From an uncultured Neisseriaceae bacterium (GTDB lineage Bacteria > Pseudomonadota > Gammaproteobacteria > Burkholderiales > Neisseriaceae): a stretch of DNA of 64,000 nucleotides. The notes beneath the pieces are model-generated. The model worked only from the letters and a program-made list of their open reading frames with translations. It had not been told where the DNA came from and ran no database searches. The stretch is from contig CALYOS010000003.1 in the NCBI GenBank assembly GCA_945267035.1, forward strand, positions 42,678 to 106,677, in the 5' to 3' direction. A program made the translations under genes and the position numbers. Within the stretch, counting starts at the first letter, position 1, and each line of letters opens with the position of its first letter. Positions 1 to 9,002 of the stretch are shown here, piece after piece.

Positions 1-1
1 T

Positions 2-871
2 TTTGTTCTGTGGAAATCGGCCAAACCGGATGAACCTGCATGGGATAGTCCGTGGGGCAGAGGTAGACCAGGCTGGCATATTGAATGTTCGGCCATGAGC
101 CGAGCTTTGTTGGGTAATCCGTTTGATATTCATGGTGGTGGAGCTGATTTACAGTTTCCCCATCACGAAAATGAGATTGCTCAAAGTTGCGGTGCTGAAA
201 AAAACACCTGTTGCGAACAAAAAAATCATTTTGCCAGTCATGTTAAGTATTGGTTACATAATGGTTTTATTCGTGTTGATAATGAAAAGATGTCTAAATC
301 ATTAGGAAATTTCTTCACGATTCGCGAAGTGTTGCAAAAATACGATGCTGAAGTGGTGCGTTTTTTCATTTTACGTGCTCATTATCGCAGTCCGTTGAAT
401 TATTCTGATGCACATTTGGATGATGCTAAGGGGGCGTTAACGCGTCTGTACACGGCCTTGAAGAATACAGCACCGGCAGAAGTGACGATCAAAGCAGAAT
501 TAAATGATTACACCCGTCGCTTCTATACAGTGATGAATGATGATTTCGGAACCGCAGAAGCTGTTGCGGTGTTATTCGAACTGGCGAATGAAGTGAATAA
601 GACGCACGACAGTCAGTTAGCCGGCTGCCTCAAGGGATTGGCTGGATTAATGGGGTTGTTGCAGCGTGAACCGGCAGAATTTTTGCAGGCCGGGGCAGGT
701 GAAAACGGCAGTTCGCTGACTAATGAGACGATTGAAGCGTTAATTGCAGCACGACAACAGGCACGCGCAGATAAAAATTGGGCAGAATCCGATCGCATTC
801 GCGATGAGTTGGCTGCTGCTGGTGTTGTGCTTGAGGACAGTGCTATTGGTACCAGTTGGCGGCGTGGTTAA
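2..871 (+). CDS. cysS: Cysteine--tRNA ligase, 5'-truncated by window edge
   Basis: Class I aminoacyl-tRNA synthetase that charges tRNA-Cys in the cytoplasm. The reading frame is open from base 2, so only the C-terminal part, about 289 of the usual 460 residues, is present; the HIGH motif lies upstream of the window. Visible hallmarks are the zinc-site region GWHIECSAM, then PHHENE, and the class I loop EKMSKSLGN, followed by the helical anticodon-binding DALR region and a C-terminal stretch ending near [14 protein letters not shown]. The first internal ATG is at position 95, but homology continues upstream of it, so it is not the start. The gene ends with TAA before a TPP riboswitch and is not obviously co-transcribed with thiM. 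Confidence 0.96.
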   Translation, partial: FVLWKSAKPDEPAWDSPWGRGRPGWHIECSAMSRALLGNPFDIHGGGADLQFPHHENEIAQSCGAEKNTCCEQKNHFASHVKYWLHNGFIRVDNEKMSKSLGNFFTIREVLQKYDAEVVRFFILRAHYRSPLNYSDAHLDDAKGALTRLYTALKNTAPAEVTIKAELNDYTRRFYTVMNDDFGTAEAVAVLFELANEVNKTHDSQLAGCLKGLAGLMGLLQREPAEFLQAGAGENGSSLTNETIEALIAARQQARADKNWAESDRIRDELAAAGVVLEDSAIGTSWRRG

Positions 872-967
872 TGCTGTTTAGCTTTAGTACCTAGTGCTTA
901 TTTTATCAATGCTTTACATTGTTATTGAATCTTTTGGCAGGTATCTGCATAATTAAGTAGATACGAT

Positions 968-1060
968 TGACTCGGGGTGTCATTGGCTGGTTGCGTGGCG
1001 ATGACTGAGATTTTACCCGTTGAACCTGATCTGGATCATACCAGCGTAGGGAAGTCTAAG
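968..1060 (+). promoter_or_regulatory. TPP (THI-box) riboswitch upstream of thiM
   Basis: The leader carries the conserved THI-box blocks in order: a GGGGTG segment near 974-979, CTGAGA near 1004-1009, ACCC, TTGAACCTGATCTGG around 1020-1034, and ACCAGCGTAGGGA around 1040-1052. The segment between GGGGTG and CTGAGA gives an extended P3 arm. It ends about 50 bases before the thiM start, which fits translational or transcriptional shut-off of thiM-thiE by thiamine diphosphate. An ORF across this element (977-1183) is an artefact of the RNA. Confidence 0.95.
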
Positions 1061-1107
1061 TCTTTTCTGACCTATTCTTCTCTGCCTATCTTTATAAAGG
1101 AAAGAAT

Positions 1108-1905
1108 ATGTCATCTACTCAAGAATTTCAGGCTGCTCAGGTCGAGCCGTTTATGGCAAATGTTCGGGCACAACAACCATTAATTCATTGCCTCACTAAT
1201 CAGGTGGTACAAAACTTCACCGCCAATATTTTATTGGCTATTGGTGCCAGTCCGGCGATGGTGATCGCCGCGGAAGAAGTGCAATCGTTTGTGACGATAT
1301 CTGATGGTTTGTTGATCAATATCGGTACGGTGACGCAGCAAAGTGCACACAGTATGGTGCTGGCGGCACAGCAGGCGATGCAGGCTCAGGTACCGTGGGT
1401 TTTGGATCCAGTGGCTGTCAGTCCAGCTTTGTCTTTTCGTACCCATCTAGCACAGGAACTTCTCAACTTGCGCCCACAGGTGATTCGAGCCAATGCTGCA
1501 GAAGTGTTGATGCTGGCGGGCGAACAATCCAGAGCTAAGGGACCAGATAGTCAGGACTCTACTGAATCCGCACTGGGGGCAGCGAACAAATTAGCACAGC
1601 AATATCAGACTATTGTGGCGGTAACCGGCGAGACTGACTACATTACGGATGGTGCAACCGTTTATGCTGTTAGAGGCGGTGACCATGCACTAACCAGAGT
1701 AACCGGTACTGGGTGTTCTTTATCGGCGATGGTGGCGGCATTGATTGCTGGGGCAGAGGATAAGTTGCTGGCAACGGCGACAGCTTGTTATATGATGAAA
1801 AAAGCCGGAGAGGGTGCAGAAAAAAATGCCGGGCTAGGTACCTTTGCCGTGTCGCTGCTGGATCAGCTTTCTTTGATGGGATCGACTGGTTCAAAGGGTG
1901 TTTAA
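1108..1905 (+). CDS. thiM: Hydroxyethylthiazole kinase
   Basis: Phosphorylates 4-methyl-5-(2-hydroxyethyl)thiazole in the thiamine salvage pathway; cytoplasmic, ribokinase-like fold. The 265-residue length is normal. The N-terminal region has PLIHCLTNQVVQNFTANILLA, matching the family start, and the C-terminal part has the anion-hole/catalytic motif VTGTGCSLSAMVAAL. The ATG at 1108 follows AGGAAAG at a good distance. The stop codon lies inside the thiE start region, so thiM-thiE form a coupled operon under the upstream TPP riboswitch. Confidence 0.96.
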   Translation: MSSTQEFQAAQVEPFMANVRAQQPLIHCLTNQVVQNFTANILLAIGASPAMVIAAEEVQSFVTISDGLLINIGTVTQQSAHSMVLAAQQAMQAQVPWVLDPVAVSPALSFRTHLAQELLNLRPQVIRANAAEVLMLAGEQSRAKGPDSQDSTESALGAANKLAQQYQTIVAVTGETDYITDGATVYAVRGGDHALTRVTGTGCSLSAMVAALIAGAEDKLLATATACYMMKKAGEGAEKNAGLGTFAVSLLDQLSLMGSTGSKGV

Positions 1906-1906
1906 A

Positions 1907-2551
1907 ATGCAGAAGCAACTTGATTTGACTTTGTATCTGGTTTTGGATCCGGTTTTGTGTGGTGGTATTGCCGGAATGGTACAGACTACGCAACTCGCTG
2001 TGGCCAACGGAGTGACTGCGGTACAGTTACGTTCTGAGCAGGCATATGACCGGCGAGACTGGTATCAGGCTGCCTTGGCGTTAAAGGAAGTTTTGGCTGA
2101 GACAACGGTGCCATTGTTGATCAATGATCAGGTTGATGTGGCCATGGCGGTACAAGCAGATGGTGTTCATGTCGGACAAAGTGATTTGCCGGTTGATGTA
2201 GTACGCAAATTGATTGGCACCGAAAAATTGATTGGTTTGTCGGTATCCAATGCCAGTCAGATGCAATCTGTACCCTGGGAACAGGTTGATTATCTGGGGA
2301 TTGGTCCCATCTATCCTACCAATTCTAAAGGTGATGCTGCGCCAGTACTCGGAGTTGAACAGTTGCAAAAACTGGTGCAGTCTAAGCAGTGTCCCGCCGT
2401 GGCTATTGGCGGCATTAATCGCAGTAATATTACGCAAGTTATGCAGACTGGAATTGACGGTGTCGCGGTAATTTCTGCCATTTGTGCTCAGCCTGATGTC
2501 GGGGCGGCCACTCAGCAACTTTTACAGCAGATCAGACAGGCTCAGAGTTAA
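1907..2551 (+). CDS. thiE: Thiamine-phosphate synthase
   Basis: Couples hydroxymethylpyrimidine diphosphate with thiazole phosphate to give thiamine phosphate. TIM-barrel motifs are visible: YLVLDP at the N terminus, VQLR, LLINDQVDVAMAVQADGVHVGQSDLP, GIGPIYPTNSKGDA and AIGGINRSNI, ending with a phosphate-binding GVAVISAI. About 214 residues. An in-frame GTG at 1898 would overlap the end of thiM; the ATG at 1907 is preferred because AAAGGG at 1893-1898 sits at the right spacing and it lies just after the thiM stop at 1903-1905. Translationally coupled with thiM and under the same riboswitch. No thiC, thiD or thiG is in the window. Confidence 0.95.
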   Translation: MQKQLDLTLYLVLDPVLCGGIAGMVQTTQLAVANGVTAVQLRSEQAYDRRDWYQAALALKEVLAETTVPLLINDQVDVAMAVQADGVHVGQSDLPVDVVRKLIGTEKLIGLSVSNASQMQSVPWEQVDYLGIGPIYPTNSKGDAAPVLGVEQLQKLVQSKQCPAVAIGGINRSNITQVMQTGIDGVAVISAICAQPDVGAATQQLLQQIRQAQS

Positions 2552-2636
2552 TAATCAGCGTACTAGGGTGATCAGAAACTGAGTTAGCTTTTAGCTGGCA
2601 CGGCTGTACATTTATGCTAATTACACTTTCGCAGGC

Positions 2637-2664
2637 TTGAAAATTTATTCAGAACGTGTATAAT
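2637..2664 (+). promoter_or_regulatory. Sigma-70 type promoter for rpmE
   Basis: TTGAAA at 2637-2642 and a perfect TATAAT at 2659-2664 are separated by 16 bases, about 70 bases before the rpmE start. It lies after the thiE stop and makes rpmE independent of the thiamine operon. Confidence 0.7.
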
Positions 2665-2735
2665 TAATTGATTAAAAACATCCGTTTTAAGAGGTACAGG
2701 CACAACCCCTGTGCCCGCCAACCGAGGAAGATACT

Positions 2736-2954
2736 ATGAATAACAGCATTCAACCAAACTACCACGATATTACTGTGACCTGCTCTTGCGGCAATACTTT
2801 CGTGACTAAATCCGCCATGGAAAAAGACACGTTCAATATTGAAGTATGCTCTGCATGTCACCCGTTCTACACTGGTAAACAGAAAATCGTTGACTCTACC
2901 GGTCGTGTGGACAAATTCAATCAAAAATACGGCAATATGTTCAAACGTTCTTAA
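2736..2954 (+). CDS. rpmE: 50S ribosomal protein L31, zinc-binding type
   Basis: Component of the large ribosomal subunit bridging to the 30S head. The 72-residue product has the four-cysteine zinc ribbon of the C+ form: CSCGNTF near residues 16-22 and [13 protein letters not shown] near 37-49, followed by the typical DSTGRVDKF. The presence of the cysteines excludes the zinc-free paralogue (type B). The start has a GAGGAAG ribosome-binding site. It is a single-gene unit, with its own promoter and a strong terminator. Confidence 0.96.
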   Translation: MNNSIQPNYHDITVTCSCGNTFVTKSAMEKDTFNIEVCSACHPFYTGKQKIVDSTGRVDKFNQKYGNMFKRS

Positions 2955-2980
2955 TAGTTTGCAACATGTTGTATCAAAAA

Positions 2981-3009
2981 AGACTGCCTTAATCAGGCAG
3001 TCTTTTTTT
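2981..3009 (+). terminator. Intrinsic terminator of rpmE
   Basis: A 9-bp stem, AGACTGCCT at 2981-2989 pairing with AGGCAGTCT at 2995-3003, is followed by a run of T. The left arm is preceded by a run of A, so it could also act on the minus strand. Confidence 0.85.
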
Positions 3010-3110
3010 ATCTGTGGCAAAGAGATTGTTTAGCTGCATAAGTTACCAAATGAAGATTGAGTAGAGAATAAACAGCCTATTTTATCTACCAAAAAAAAGA
3101 GGTATTATTT

Positions 3111-3633
3111 TTATGTAGATAACATAGCAAATGTGTTTTTATGTTCATTGATAATATCTCCCCAGCCACCTTTGTCTTGATAAGAATAATTTAAAAAGTT
3201 AGTTATATCGGGTAACTCTATAGGGTTTTCTTTGCCGATTTATATAACTTTTAGCACAAGATCTACTGTTAAAGAACTGTATTCTCCAGTTCCTCCATAT
3301 AAATTATTTAAACCCACATTCAAGGTGTAAGCGATCATTTCTGATCAACTTCGAGGAATATGGGCATAAAATTTTTTAACTTTAAGACTATTTTATGCTC
3401 AAACGAAAAGTCGTTTATCTCAAATTTAGGATCTAATATATTGATAAGTTGTATATTATTGGCAAATTCCTCCCAATCGCTTAAGTTATCAGACTTTAAA
3501 AATTCTCTGAGAATATTAATGATTCACTTGGATTCAGCGTTATTGATGTTATATGTTTGAAAGCATTGTCAATACAGATTAAACCAAGATACAACCTGCC
3601 TCTTATCGATATGCTTTTTAATCTGTTTTTCAT
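3111..3633 (-). pseudogene. Decayed gene of unknown function, immunity-protein-like
   Basis: No long ORF exists on either strand, but the minus strand carries protein-like sequence in three successive frames. It starts with an ATG at 3633 (MKNRLKSISIRGRLYLG), shifts frame near 3515 into a segment containing REFLKSDNLSDWEEFANN and LDPKFEINDFSFEHKI, shifts again near 3340 into IAYTLNVGLNNLYGGTGEYS, then meets an in-frame TAA at 3240-3242 before NPIELPDITNFLNYSYQDKGGWGD and a final stop at 3111. Restored, it would be about 170 residues. The size and composition resemble polymorphic-toxin immunity proteins, but I do not recognise the family. The ORFs on the plus strand (3360-3560, 3557-3772) are shadows of it. 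Confidence 0.6.
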
Positions 3634-3713
3634 ATCTCAAATTTATAATTTTTACTCAAAAGGTAAATTTGCTGTAGAACGGCCTTTTTTGTCTATTCTG
3701 CTGAGCAGAGTAA

Positions 3714-4688
3714 TTAGCTTTCACTGTCAATTTGATTTAAAACCTGGTTGGTTAAGAGCCACAACCAACTGACCAGCACGAAAGGCATGGTTAATACTGG
3801 AATAGCATAGGGTGTAAGCACAGCCATTAAAGCAGCTTGTGTTAACACGGTTAGAATAATACCCAGTAGAATATAAACCACAGTTTTCAAATTTTGTTTA
3901 TCACAGAATGTGGCTAAAGTAATGGCGGTGAGAACCGCATTGAAAGAATACAGTCCTAAGTTAATCAGTTCCATCTGACCGCCATACAGTAATGCTATAC
4001 CGATAGCCAGTGCAGAACCGATCACACTATAAATCGCTATTTTGCGTGAGTTGATGGCAAGACCGAGCAAAAATAATATCCCCGCCAGCGTACTATTAGC
4101 TAGAAACACTTCTGCAAGCCCCAACAGGCTGCCTGAGGTGATCGTGTGCAGATTGAACTGACTAGAATGTTCAAGAGCATTTACGGTATGGCTAGGATTT
4201 AACTGCGAAAATGCTGGGATACACAGTAAAAAAAGCCAGCTTAACAGGATAAAAGGTAAGGTCAGACATGGAAGATACCAGTGTTGTAAGATGTTACTGC
4301 ATGCTTGGGTCACGAAAACCGACAGACAAGCAGCCAGAACAATTGCGCTCCATAAATACAATGACTGTTCACAAAAAGTAGCCAGGGCGATGCCGATTAA
4401 ACAGGCATTGAAGCCATAAATGCCTTGTTGCCATGCTTTATGATTTAGTTGATAAATATAAGCCATTAAATTGGCGCAAATAACAGCTATCAAGCTGGCA
4501 CAGACAATTTCAGGTTTATTCATGCTTAAGCTCGCAACCAACACGCCAGTGAAAAAAATCAGTCCTGATAAAGCATTGTTCTGCAACATAACCTGACCAT
4601 AACTGCGCAGCCATACATCTATAAACCGATACAAGAGCTTAGCATGGCACAACTGCTGCCAGCGTTGCTGAACAGAAACTTGAGTCAT
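3714..4688 (-). CDS. Urea transporter (UT family)
   Basis: Inner-membrane urea channel of the UT/Yut family. The 324-residue protein is almost entirely hydrophobic, with about ten membrane segments in two homologous halves. Each half carries the family signature: GIYGFNACLIGIALATF in the first and GLYSFNAVLTAITLATF in the second, with the proline-rich re-entrant LTLPFILLSW and LTMPFVLVSW partners. The ATG at 4688 is preceded by GGGAGA. It stands alone between a pseudogene and a divergent terC-type gene; no urease or amidase gene is nearby, so the source or use of the urea cannot be read from this window. Confidence 0.9.
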   Translation of the reverse strand: MTQVSVQQRWQQLCHAKLLYRFIDVWLRSYGQVMLQNNALSGLIFFTGVLVASLSMNKPEIVCASLIAVICANLMAYIYQLNHKAWQQGIYGFNACLIGIALATFCEQSLYLWSAIVLAACLSVFVTQACSNILQHWYLPCLTLPFILLSWLFLLCIPAFSQLNPSHTVNALEHSSQFNLHTITSGSLLGLAEVFLANSTLAGILFLLGLAINSRKIAIYSVIGSALAIGIALLYGGQMELINLGLYSFNAVLTAITLATFCDKQNLKTVVYILLGIILTVLTQAALMAVLTPYAIPVLTMPFVLVSWLWLLTNQVLNQIDSES

Positions 4689-4986
4689 TGATTTTCTCCC
4701 ATATTGATTGTTTGCATATGTAAAATGTTCAGTAACGTTTCCTCACGATTTTATATAATAATCGTGCCATTATTAACAATACAACTTCAATCAGGGATGG
4801 TTTTTATTTTTGATGGCTGTCAGTTTGCTGCAAATACGGTGCATCAGACGGCGACAATGCTTTAAATTTTAAGCAGAAATATGCTAATGTCGATAAACAA
4901 GCCAAACAATGTCCGGTATGGTAAAAATAAACTCTATAAAATCAAATGGATTTGTGTATGATCAATATTTTTAGTAGGAAGAGAAC

Positions 4987-5979
4987 ATGCAGTCACAGTT
5001 AAATTCGGTGGGTACACCGTTTTTTTACGGTGTGTTTAGCGCAATCGTCATGGTGATGATTGTCATTGATATGCTTACTTTAAAAAAAGAAGGCGTACAT
5101 AAAGTGAGCAGTAAAGAAGCTTTATTGTGGACGACGGTATGGATTAGTGTTTCATTGGGATTTGCTGTCTGGCTATATTTCGAACTATTACATAATCCAT
5201 CAATGGGGCATGACGTTGCTGCCGATTCGGTGATGGATTTTCTGACAGGTTATGTGCTGGAAAAGTCTTTATCAGTGGATAATATATTTGTATTCGTGCT
5301 GATTTTCAGTTATTTCAAGGTACCAGCGGCATATCAGCATCGTGTCCTTCTTTTTGGGGTCTTAGGTGCCATAATACTGCGGGCGATCATGGTCGGGTTA
5401 GGTGCGGTATTGGTTAGCCGCTTCAGTTGGGTTTTATATTTGTTTGGGCTATTTCTGCTATATAGTGGTATTAAGCTGATGTTGCCTGAAAAAGAAGGCA
5501 ATAAAGGTCTTGACGCTAATCCATTGATAAAATGGTTGCATCAACATTTTCCAGTTAGTGATCATTTTAATCATGAAAAATTCTTTACGCTAGAAAATGG
5601 TAAACGTTTAGCCACGCCACTATTATTGGCTTTAATCGTCATTGAATTAAGCGATGTGGTTTTTGCTGTCGACAGTATTCCGGCCGTCTTTGCGGTGACT
5701 ACAGATCCATTTATTGTATTTACTTCCAATATTTTTGCCGTATTGGGATTACGGGCGATGTATTTTTTATTAGCCAATGTGGTGGAAAAATTTGTTTATT
5801 TGAAATATGGCTTGGCGGTGGTATTGAGTTTTATCGGTGGGAAAATGCTGGTGGTAAAATGGTGGCATATCCCTTCCTGGGCATCTTTGGCTGTCGTCTT
5901 CACCGCTTTATTGGTGGCGATATTGGCATCTTGGTGGAAAAATTGCCAACAGCCGGTTACGCACAAATCTGTTGAGTAA
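4987..5979 (+). CDS. TerC/Alx family integral membrane protein
   Basis: Inner-membrane protein of the TerC family, whose members handle metal ions (manganese for Alx/MntX types) or tellurite resistance. The 330 residues contain about nine membrane helices. Family motifs are EKSLSVDNIFVFVLIFSYF near residues 95-113 and ALIVIELSDVVFAVDSIPAVFAV near 215-237, both with the conserved acidic residues (SVDN; ELSDVVFAVDS). The RBS AGGAAGAG precedes the ATG. The 300-base leader was inspected for a yybP-ykoY manganese riboswitch and none was recognised. It is convergent with the next gene across a strong hairpin. Confidence 0.92.
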   Translation: MQSQLNSVGTPFFYGVFSAIVMVMIVIDMLTLKKEGVHKVSSKEALLWTTVWISVSLGFAVWLYFELLHNPSMGHDVAADSVMDFLTGYVLEKSLSVDNIFVFVLIFSYFKVPAAYQHRVLLFGVLGAIILRAIMVGLGAVLVSRFSWVLYLFGLFLLYSGIKLMLPEKEGNKGLDANPLIKWLHQHFPVSDHFNHEKFFTLENGKRLATPLLLALIVIELSDVVFAVDSIPAVFAVTTDPFIVFTSNIFAVLGLRAMYFLLANVVEKFVYLKYGLAVVLSFIGGKMLVVKWWHIPSWASLAVVFTALLVAILASWWKNCQQPVTHKSVE

Positions 5980-5992
5980 ACAACAATATGCG

Positions 5993-6027
5993 GCAGAGTG
6001 GATATTTTTAAGAAATATCCACTCTGC
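5993..6027. terminator. Perfect 15-bp hairpin between convergent genes
   Basis: GCAGAGTGGATATTT at 5993-6007 pairs perfectly with 6013-6027 around a 5-base loop, between the terC-type gene and the flavodoxin gene. There is no clean T-run on either side, but position and stability fit a bidirectional terminator. Confidence 0.6.
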
Positions 6028-6062
6028 TACGTCAATAGAAGTCTCAGCTCAGAATGGCAAGA

Positions 6063-6614
6063 TCAACTTAATTTGTTGATTAACTCACTTATCCGGGCCA
6101 CATAGATTTTGACTGTTTCAATATCACCGCGAGGGATTTCATCCACACTGGCATCAGCTGGTGTTTGTACCATTGCACCTGCTGAACCACCCAAAACATT
6201 GACATCGTCGCGCTCGGCAGCTTTGGTGTTTGCGGGTAATACGCCCAAGCTAACCCATAATCCGCCATGCTGAGCAGCAAATGTTTGCATCCAGATCATG
6301 GTAATTTGTTTGTCACCATTGAAACTGGAACTGTTGGTAAAACCGCCAAAAATCTTGTCTTGCCAGGCGCGTTCAGCCCATAAACCCGAAGTGGCATCGG
6401 CAAATTTTTTAAATTGCCAAGGTACATTTCCCATATAAGTGGGTGCAGCAAGAATAATACCTTTGGCAGAATGTAATTGTTGCCACTGGTCATTATCCAG
6501 ATCACCATTAGCATCAATTTCAACCAATACTGCATCCGTATCCGCCGCAGCTGCCTCTGCAATTTTTAGGGTATGACCGTAGCCAGAAAAAACCACAATT
6601 GCCAGTTTACTCAT
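6063..6614 (-). CDS. Flavodoxin family protein (WrbA-like NAD(P)H:quinone oxidoreductase)
   Basis: FMN-binding flavodoxin-fold protein, about 183 residues. The N-terminal FMN phosphate loop reads VVFSGYGHTLKIAEA. The segment APTYMGNVPWQFKKFADATSGLW matches the WrbA/flavodoxin second FMN loop, and GGFTNSSSFNGDKQ the third. The role is probably two-electron quinone reduction or general redox defence. Three start codons are possible (TTG 6620, ATG 6617, ATG 6614); the ATG at 6614 is best spaced from AAGGAAA. Confidence 0.82.
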   Translation of the reverse strand: MSKLAIVVFSGYGHTLKIAEAAAADTDAVLVEIDANGDLDNDQWQQLHSAKGIILAAPTYMGNVPWQFKKFADATSGLWAERAWQDKIFGGFTNSSSFNGDKQITMIWMQTFAAQHGGLWVSLGVLPANTKAAERDDVNVLGGSAGAMVQTPADASVDEIPRGDIETVKIYVARISELINKLS

Positions 6615-6627
6615 CATCAATTTCCTT

Positions 6628-7189
6628 ATCGTTTATCAAAACAGCTTATATGATTTCATTGTCCGTTATGTATCAATACGATAGTCGTTGTCGGTAAAAA
6701 TAGCAAATTTTGTCACTGGATAAATAAGATGTCTACCAAGCATTCTATTTATCGTCAGTAGATTAATTGATAATCATAGCTTAATGGAGTTGGTGATTAA
6801 GCTAAAAAAGGTTTAAGCGGATTATATAGCTGACCATATCTTTAGAGGATTCACGATATTAACTATAGGGTCGCGCCACGATGTTGCAGGCAGTTGACTC
6901 CATCCCCGTGGCCATGATTATTCTTTGCAATTAAGATAAGATATGACGCACTATTTGGTTTACCGATGACGTCAATAGCTGCATAAATGTGCGATGACAG
7001 ATTGGTTATTTCCCAGCAGAGGTTACTTTTTTATCTCCGTTTTTCTGGGTAGTGAATGATAGGCGGCGACAATTAGGAAAATGTCAGAAAAAGAGTTTTT
7101 ATGCCATAAGTGCTGATTTGCTGATACAAAGTTGTCATTTGCTGGTGATAGAGTGTATTTAATGGAACCTTATAAGGACTCATTAGCGG
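6628..7189. other. Non-coding stretch with no recognised feature
   Basis: Stop codons are dense in all frames and I see no RNA gene or recognisable gene remnant. The right edge joins the first copy of a direct repeat. Confidence 0.5.
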
Positions 7190-7367
7190 TTAAATGTGAT
7201 AATCGCCATGAAATAGGACTTTCAAGACATTATCAAGTTAAAAATTAACCAAAGCACTTTGCTATTCGACACAATTACAATACCAGTACCGGTAATATGA
7301 AGGCACACTAAAGTGTGCTAAAACAATGAACTAGACAACCAATAGCATAATGATGTCGCAAAAAAAG
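7190..7367 (+). repeat. Direct repeat copy A, upstream of lipoprotein gene
   Basis: This stretch aligns over about 180 bases with 8366-8543, sharing blocks such as TTAAATGTGATAATCG, AAGACATTATC, AAATTAACCAAAG and GGCACACTAA. In copy B the first block encodes the last residues (KCDNRH) of the lipoprotein, so copy A is the tail and 3' flank of a lost upstream copy of the same gene. Confidence 0.8.
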
Positions 7368-7380
7368 CTTGGGGAACCCA

Positions 7381-8388
7381 ATGAAAAAACAGTTATATCG
7401 ATTAATAATGAGTTTTATCACTTTGTTAATACTTAGCAATTGCAGCACCATCACCAAGTTGGATAAAACTGAAGCAGCCGAATCGAAGATAAAAGTGATC
7501 AAAGATTTAGATCTATATTCTGTGAGTAGTGTCGAATATATCGACCCTGATCGGGAATTTCTTCACGTATCGTTATCAGAAACTTTACCGCCCGATGCAG
7601 ACAAGAAGATACTGCCTGCCAATTTAACCCAAAAAAAATACACCATAATCGGTAACAAACGTAAATTGTTTATGAAATTGGCTGGGATTCCAGAAGCGGC
7701 GTATGTCAGGATTTATGATTATACCAACAATCAACTATTTTCTTATCCCATTTCATCTATGGAAGTCACGGCAATATTAGATATTTTTAAATACGATCTT
7801 ACCCCACCATATGAAACGACAAATTATCGAATTGGATTTGAATTACCGCAAGCGTTATGGTCAAAATTTCGTTCAAATTCTGGTTTAATCGTTTCTATAA
7901 CAAAAGACAATCCTTTTGCACAAAAACAACTTACACCCCTTGACTGGCAAATCATTCCAAATGCAAATTATCCGCATACAGGAGCAGATCAATTATCCAA
8001 TAGAGATGATGGAAATGCCTCGAAGGTGATAAAAAGTTACCTGGCTAAGGCGAATAATATGACTTTTTATGTTCAGGATTATGTAGATGAAAGCCAACCC
8101 GAAAGGTTAGGAATTGATAAAATTTTGGCAAGAGAACTTCTGGTTTTAGATGATGAAGGTAACACTCTTTTTAAAAGACGCATGTTTCAAGATGAAGGTA
8201 CCTCATTGGTTGAGTTAAATAATTTCCATGATGATGGAAATAATCAATTCCAATGGGCAGGACAACTATTCAAAGATTTACCGCCAGTTGTATTTGGCTT
8301 TGAATCGTTCGCATTTGGCTGTGAAGGACTCGATTTTATTGTGCCTGATGCGGAAGGGATAGGATTTAAATGTGATAATCGTCACTAA
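7381..8388 (+). CDS. Predicted lipoprotein of unknown function
   Basis: A 335-residue protein with a lipoprotein signal peptide: positively charged MKKQLYRL, a hydrophobic core, and the lipobox LSNC giving lipidated Cys21. The ATG at 7381 is preferred over the TTG at 7369 because it begins the signal peptide. The mature part is hydrophilic with no motif I recognise. It ends with a cysteine-containing tail (FGCEGLDF and KCDNRH), which could form a disulfide with an upstream cysteine in the periplasm. It sits alone, flanked by a direct repeat that shows the gene was once duplicated in tandem. Function unknown. Confidence 0.8.
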   Translation: MKKQLYRLIMSFITLLILSNCSTITKLDKTEAAESKIKVIKDLDLYSVSSVEYIDPDREFLHVSLSETLPPDADKKILPANLTQKKYTIIGNKRKLFMKLAGIPEAAYVRIYDYTNNQLFSYPISSMEVTAILDIFKYDLTPPYETTNYRIGFELPQALWSKFRSNSGLIVSITKDNPFAQKQLTPLDWQIIPNANYPHTGADQLSNRDDGNASKVIKSYLAKANNMTFYVQDYVDESQPERLGIDKILARELLVLDDEGNTLFKRRMFQDEGTSLVELNNFHDDGNNQFQWAGQLFKDLPPVVFGFESFAFGCEGLDFIVPDAEGIGFKCDNRH

Positions 8389-8543
8389 ATAGGTTTTTTT
8401 AAGACATTATCTAGTTTAAATTAACCAAAGTACTTTGGTGTTTGAGAACAGTACAATTCAAATATTTGTAATAAGTAGGCACACTAATGTGGGCCAAAAC
8501 AGTGAACTTGGCAACCAGTAGCATAAATTTGTCTCAATAAACC
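8366..8543 (+). repeat. Direct repeat copy B, 3' end and downstream flank of lipoprotein gene
   Basis: Second copy of the repeat at 7190-7367. It begins in the last codons of the lipoprotein gene and runs into the downstream non-coding DNA, diverged to roughly four fifths identity by eye. No gene follows; 8544-9000 is AT-rich with no recognisable feature. Confidence 0.8.
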
Positions 8544-9002
8544 TGCATAGGCAGTGAAATGACAATATTAATCAGCAAAATTTTATTGGCTATGGAATGA
8601 CGCATTATTAAATTGATTGAATACACTCAAATCATTTTCCGGGCATATCAATTTAAACATAATGGGTATATTATATTGTAATATTCAATTAAATCATCAA
8701 TATATAATTTAAACTGAAAAGAAAAAAAAGAAAATAGTACGAATTTACTCTTTAGTATTTTTATTTTTTAAGTTGGCGTTATATATCTAAGAGTATGATT
8801 GCCAAAAATAAATACAATTATTCTATGTTGGGAAAATGTAATATCAGTGTAGCAATATGCTAAATTCACACCTTTAGCCGTTTTCATGTTTGTTTCTCAG
8901 GTAAAGTAAATAAAAACATAAACTTGTATTTTATTATTATGATTAAACTTCAAGTTTGATCCGATAGACGAGTGATGTGAGATATTGATTACAGGAGAAA
9001 GT

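Noticed and set aside
977..1183. 68-codon plus-strand ORF overlapping the thiM leader
   Set aside because: It lies on the TPP riboswitch and runs into thiM in another frame; the RNA structure explains the sequence.
4740..4986. Possible yybP-ykoY manganese riboswitch upstream of the TerC-family gene
   Set aside because: TerC/Alx genes often carry one, but the conserved core blocks of that RNA are not recognisable here.
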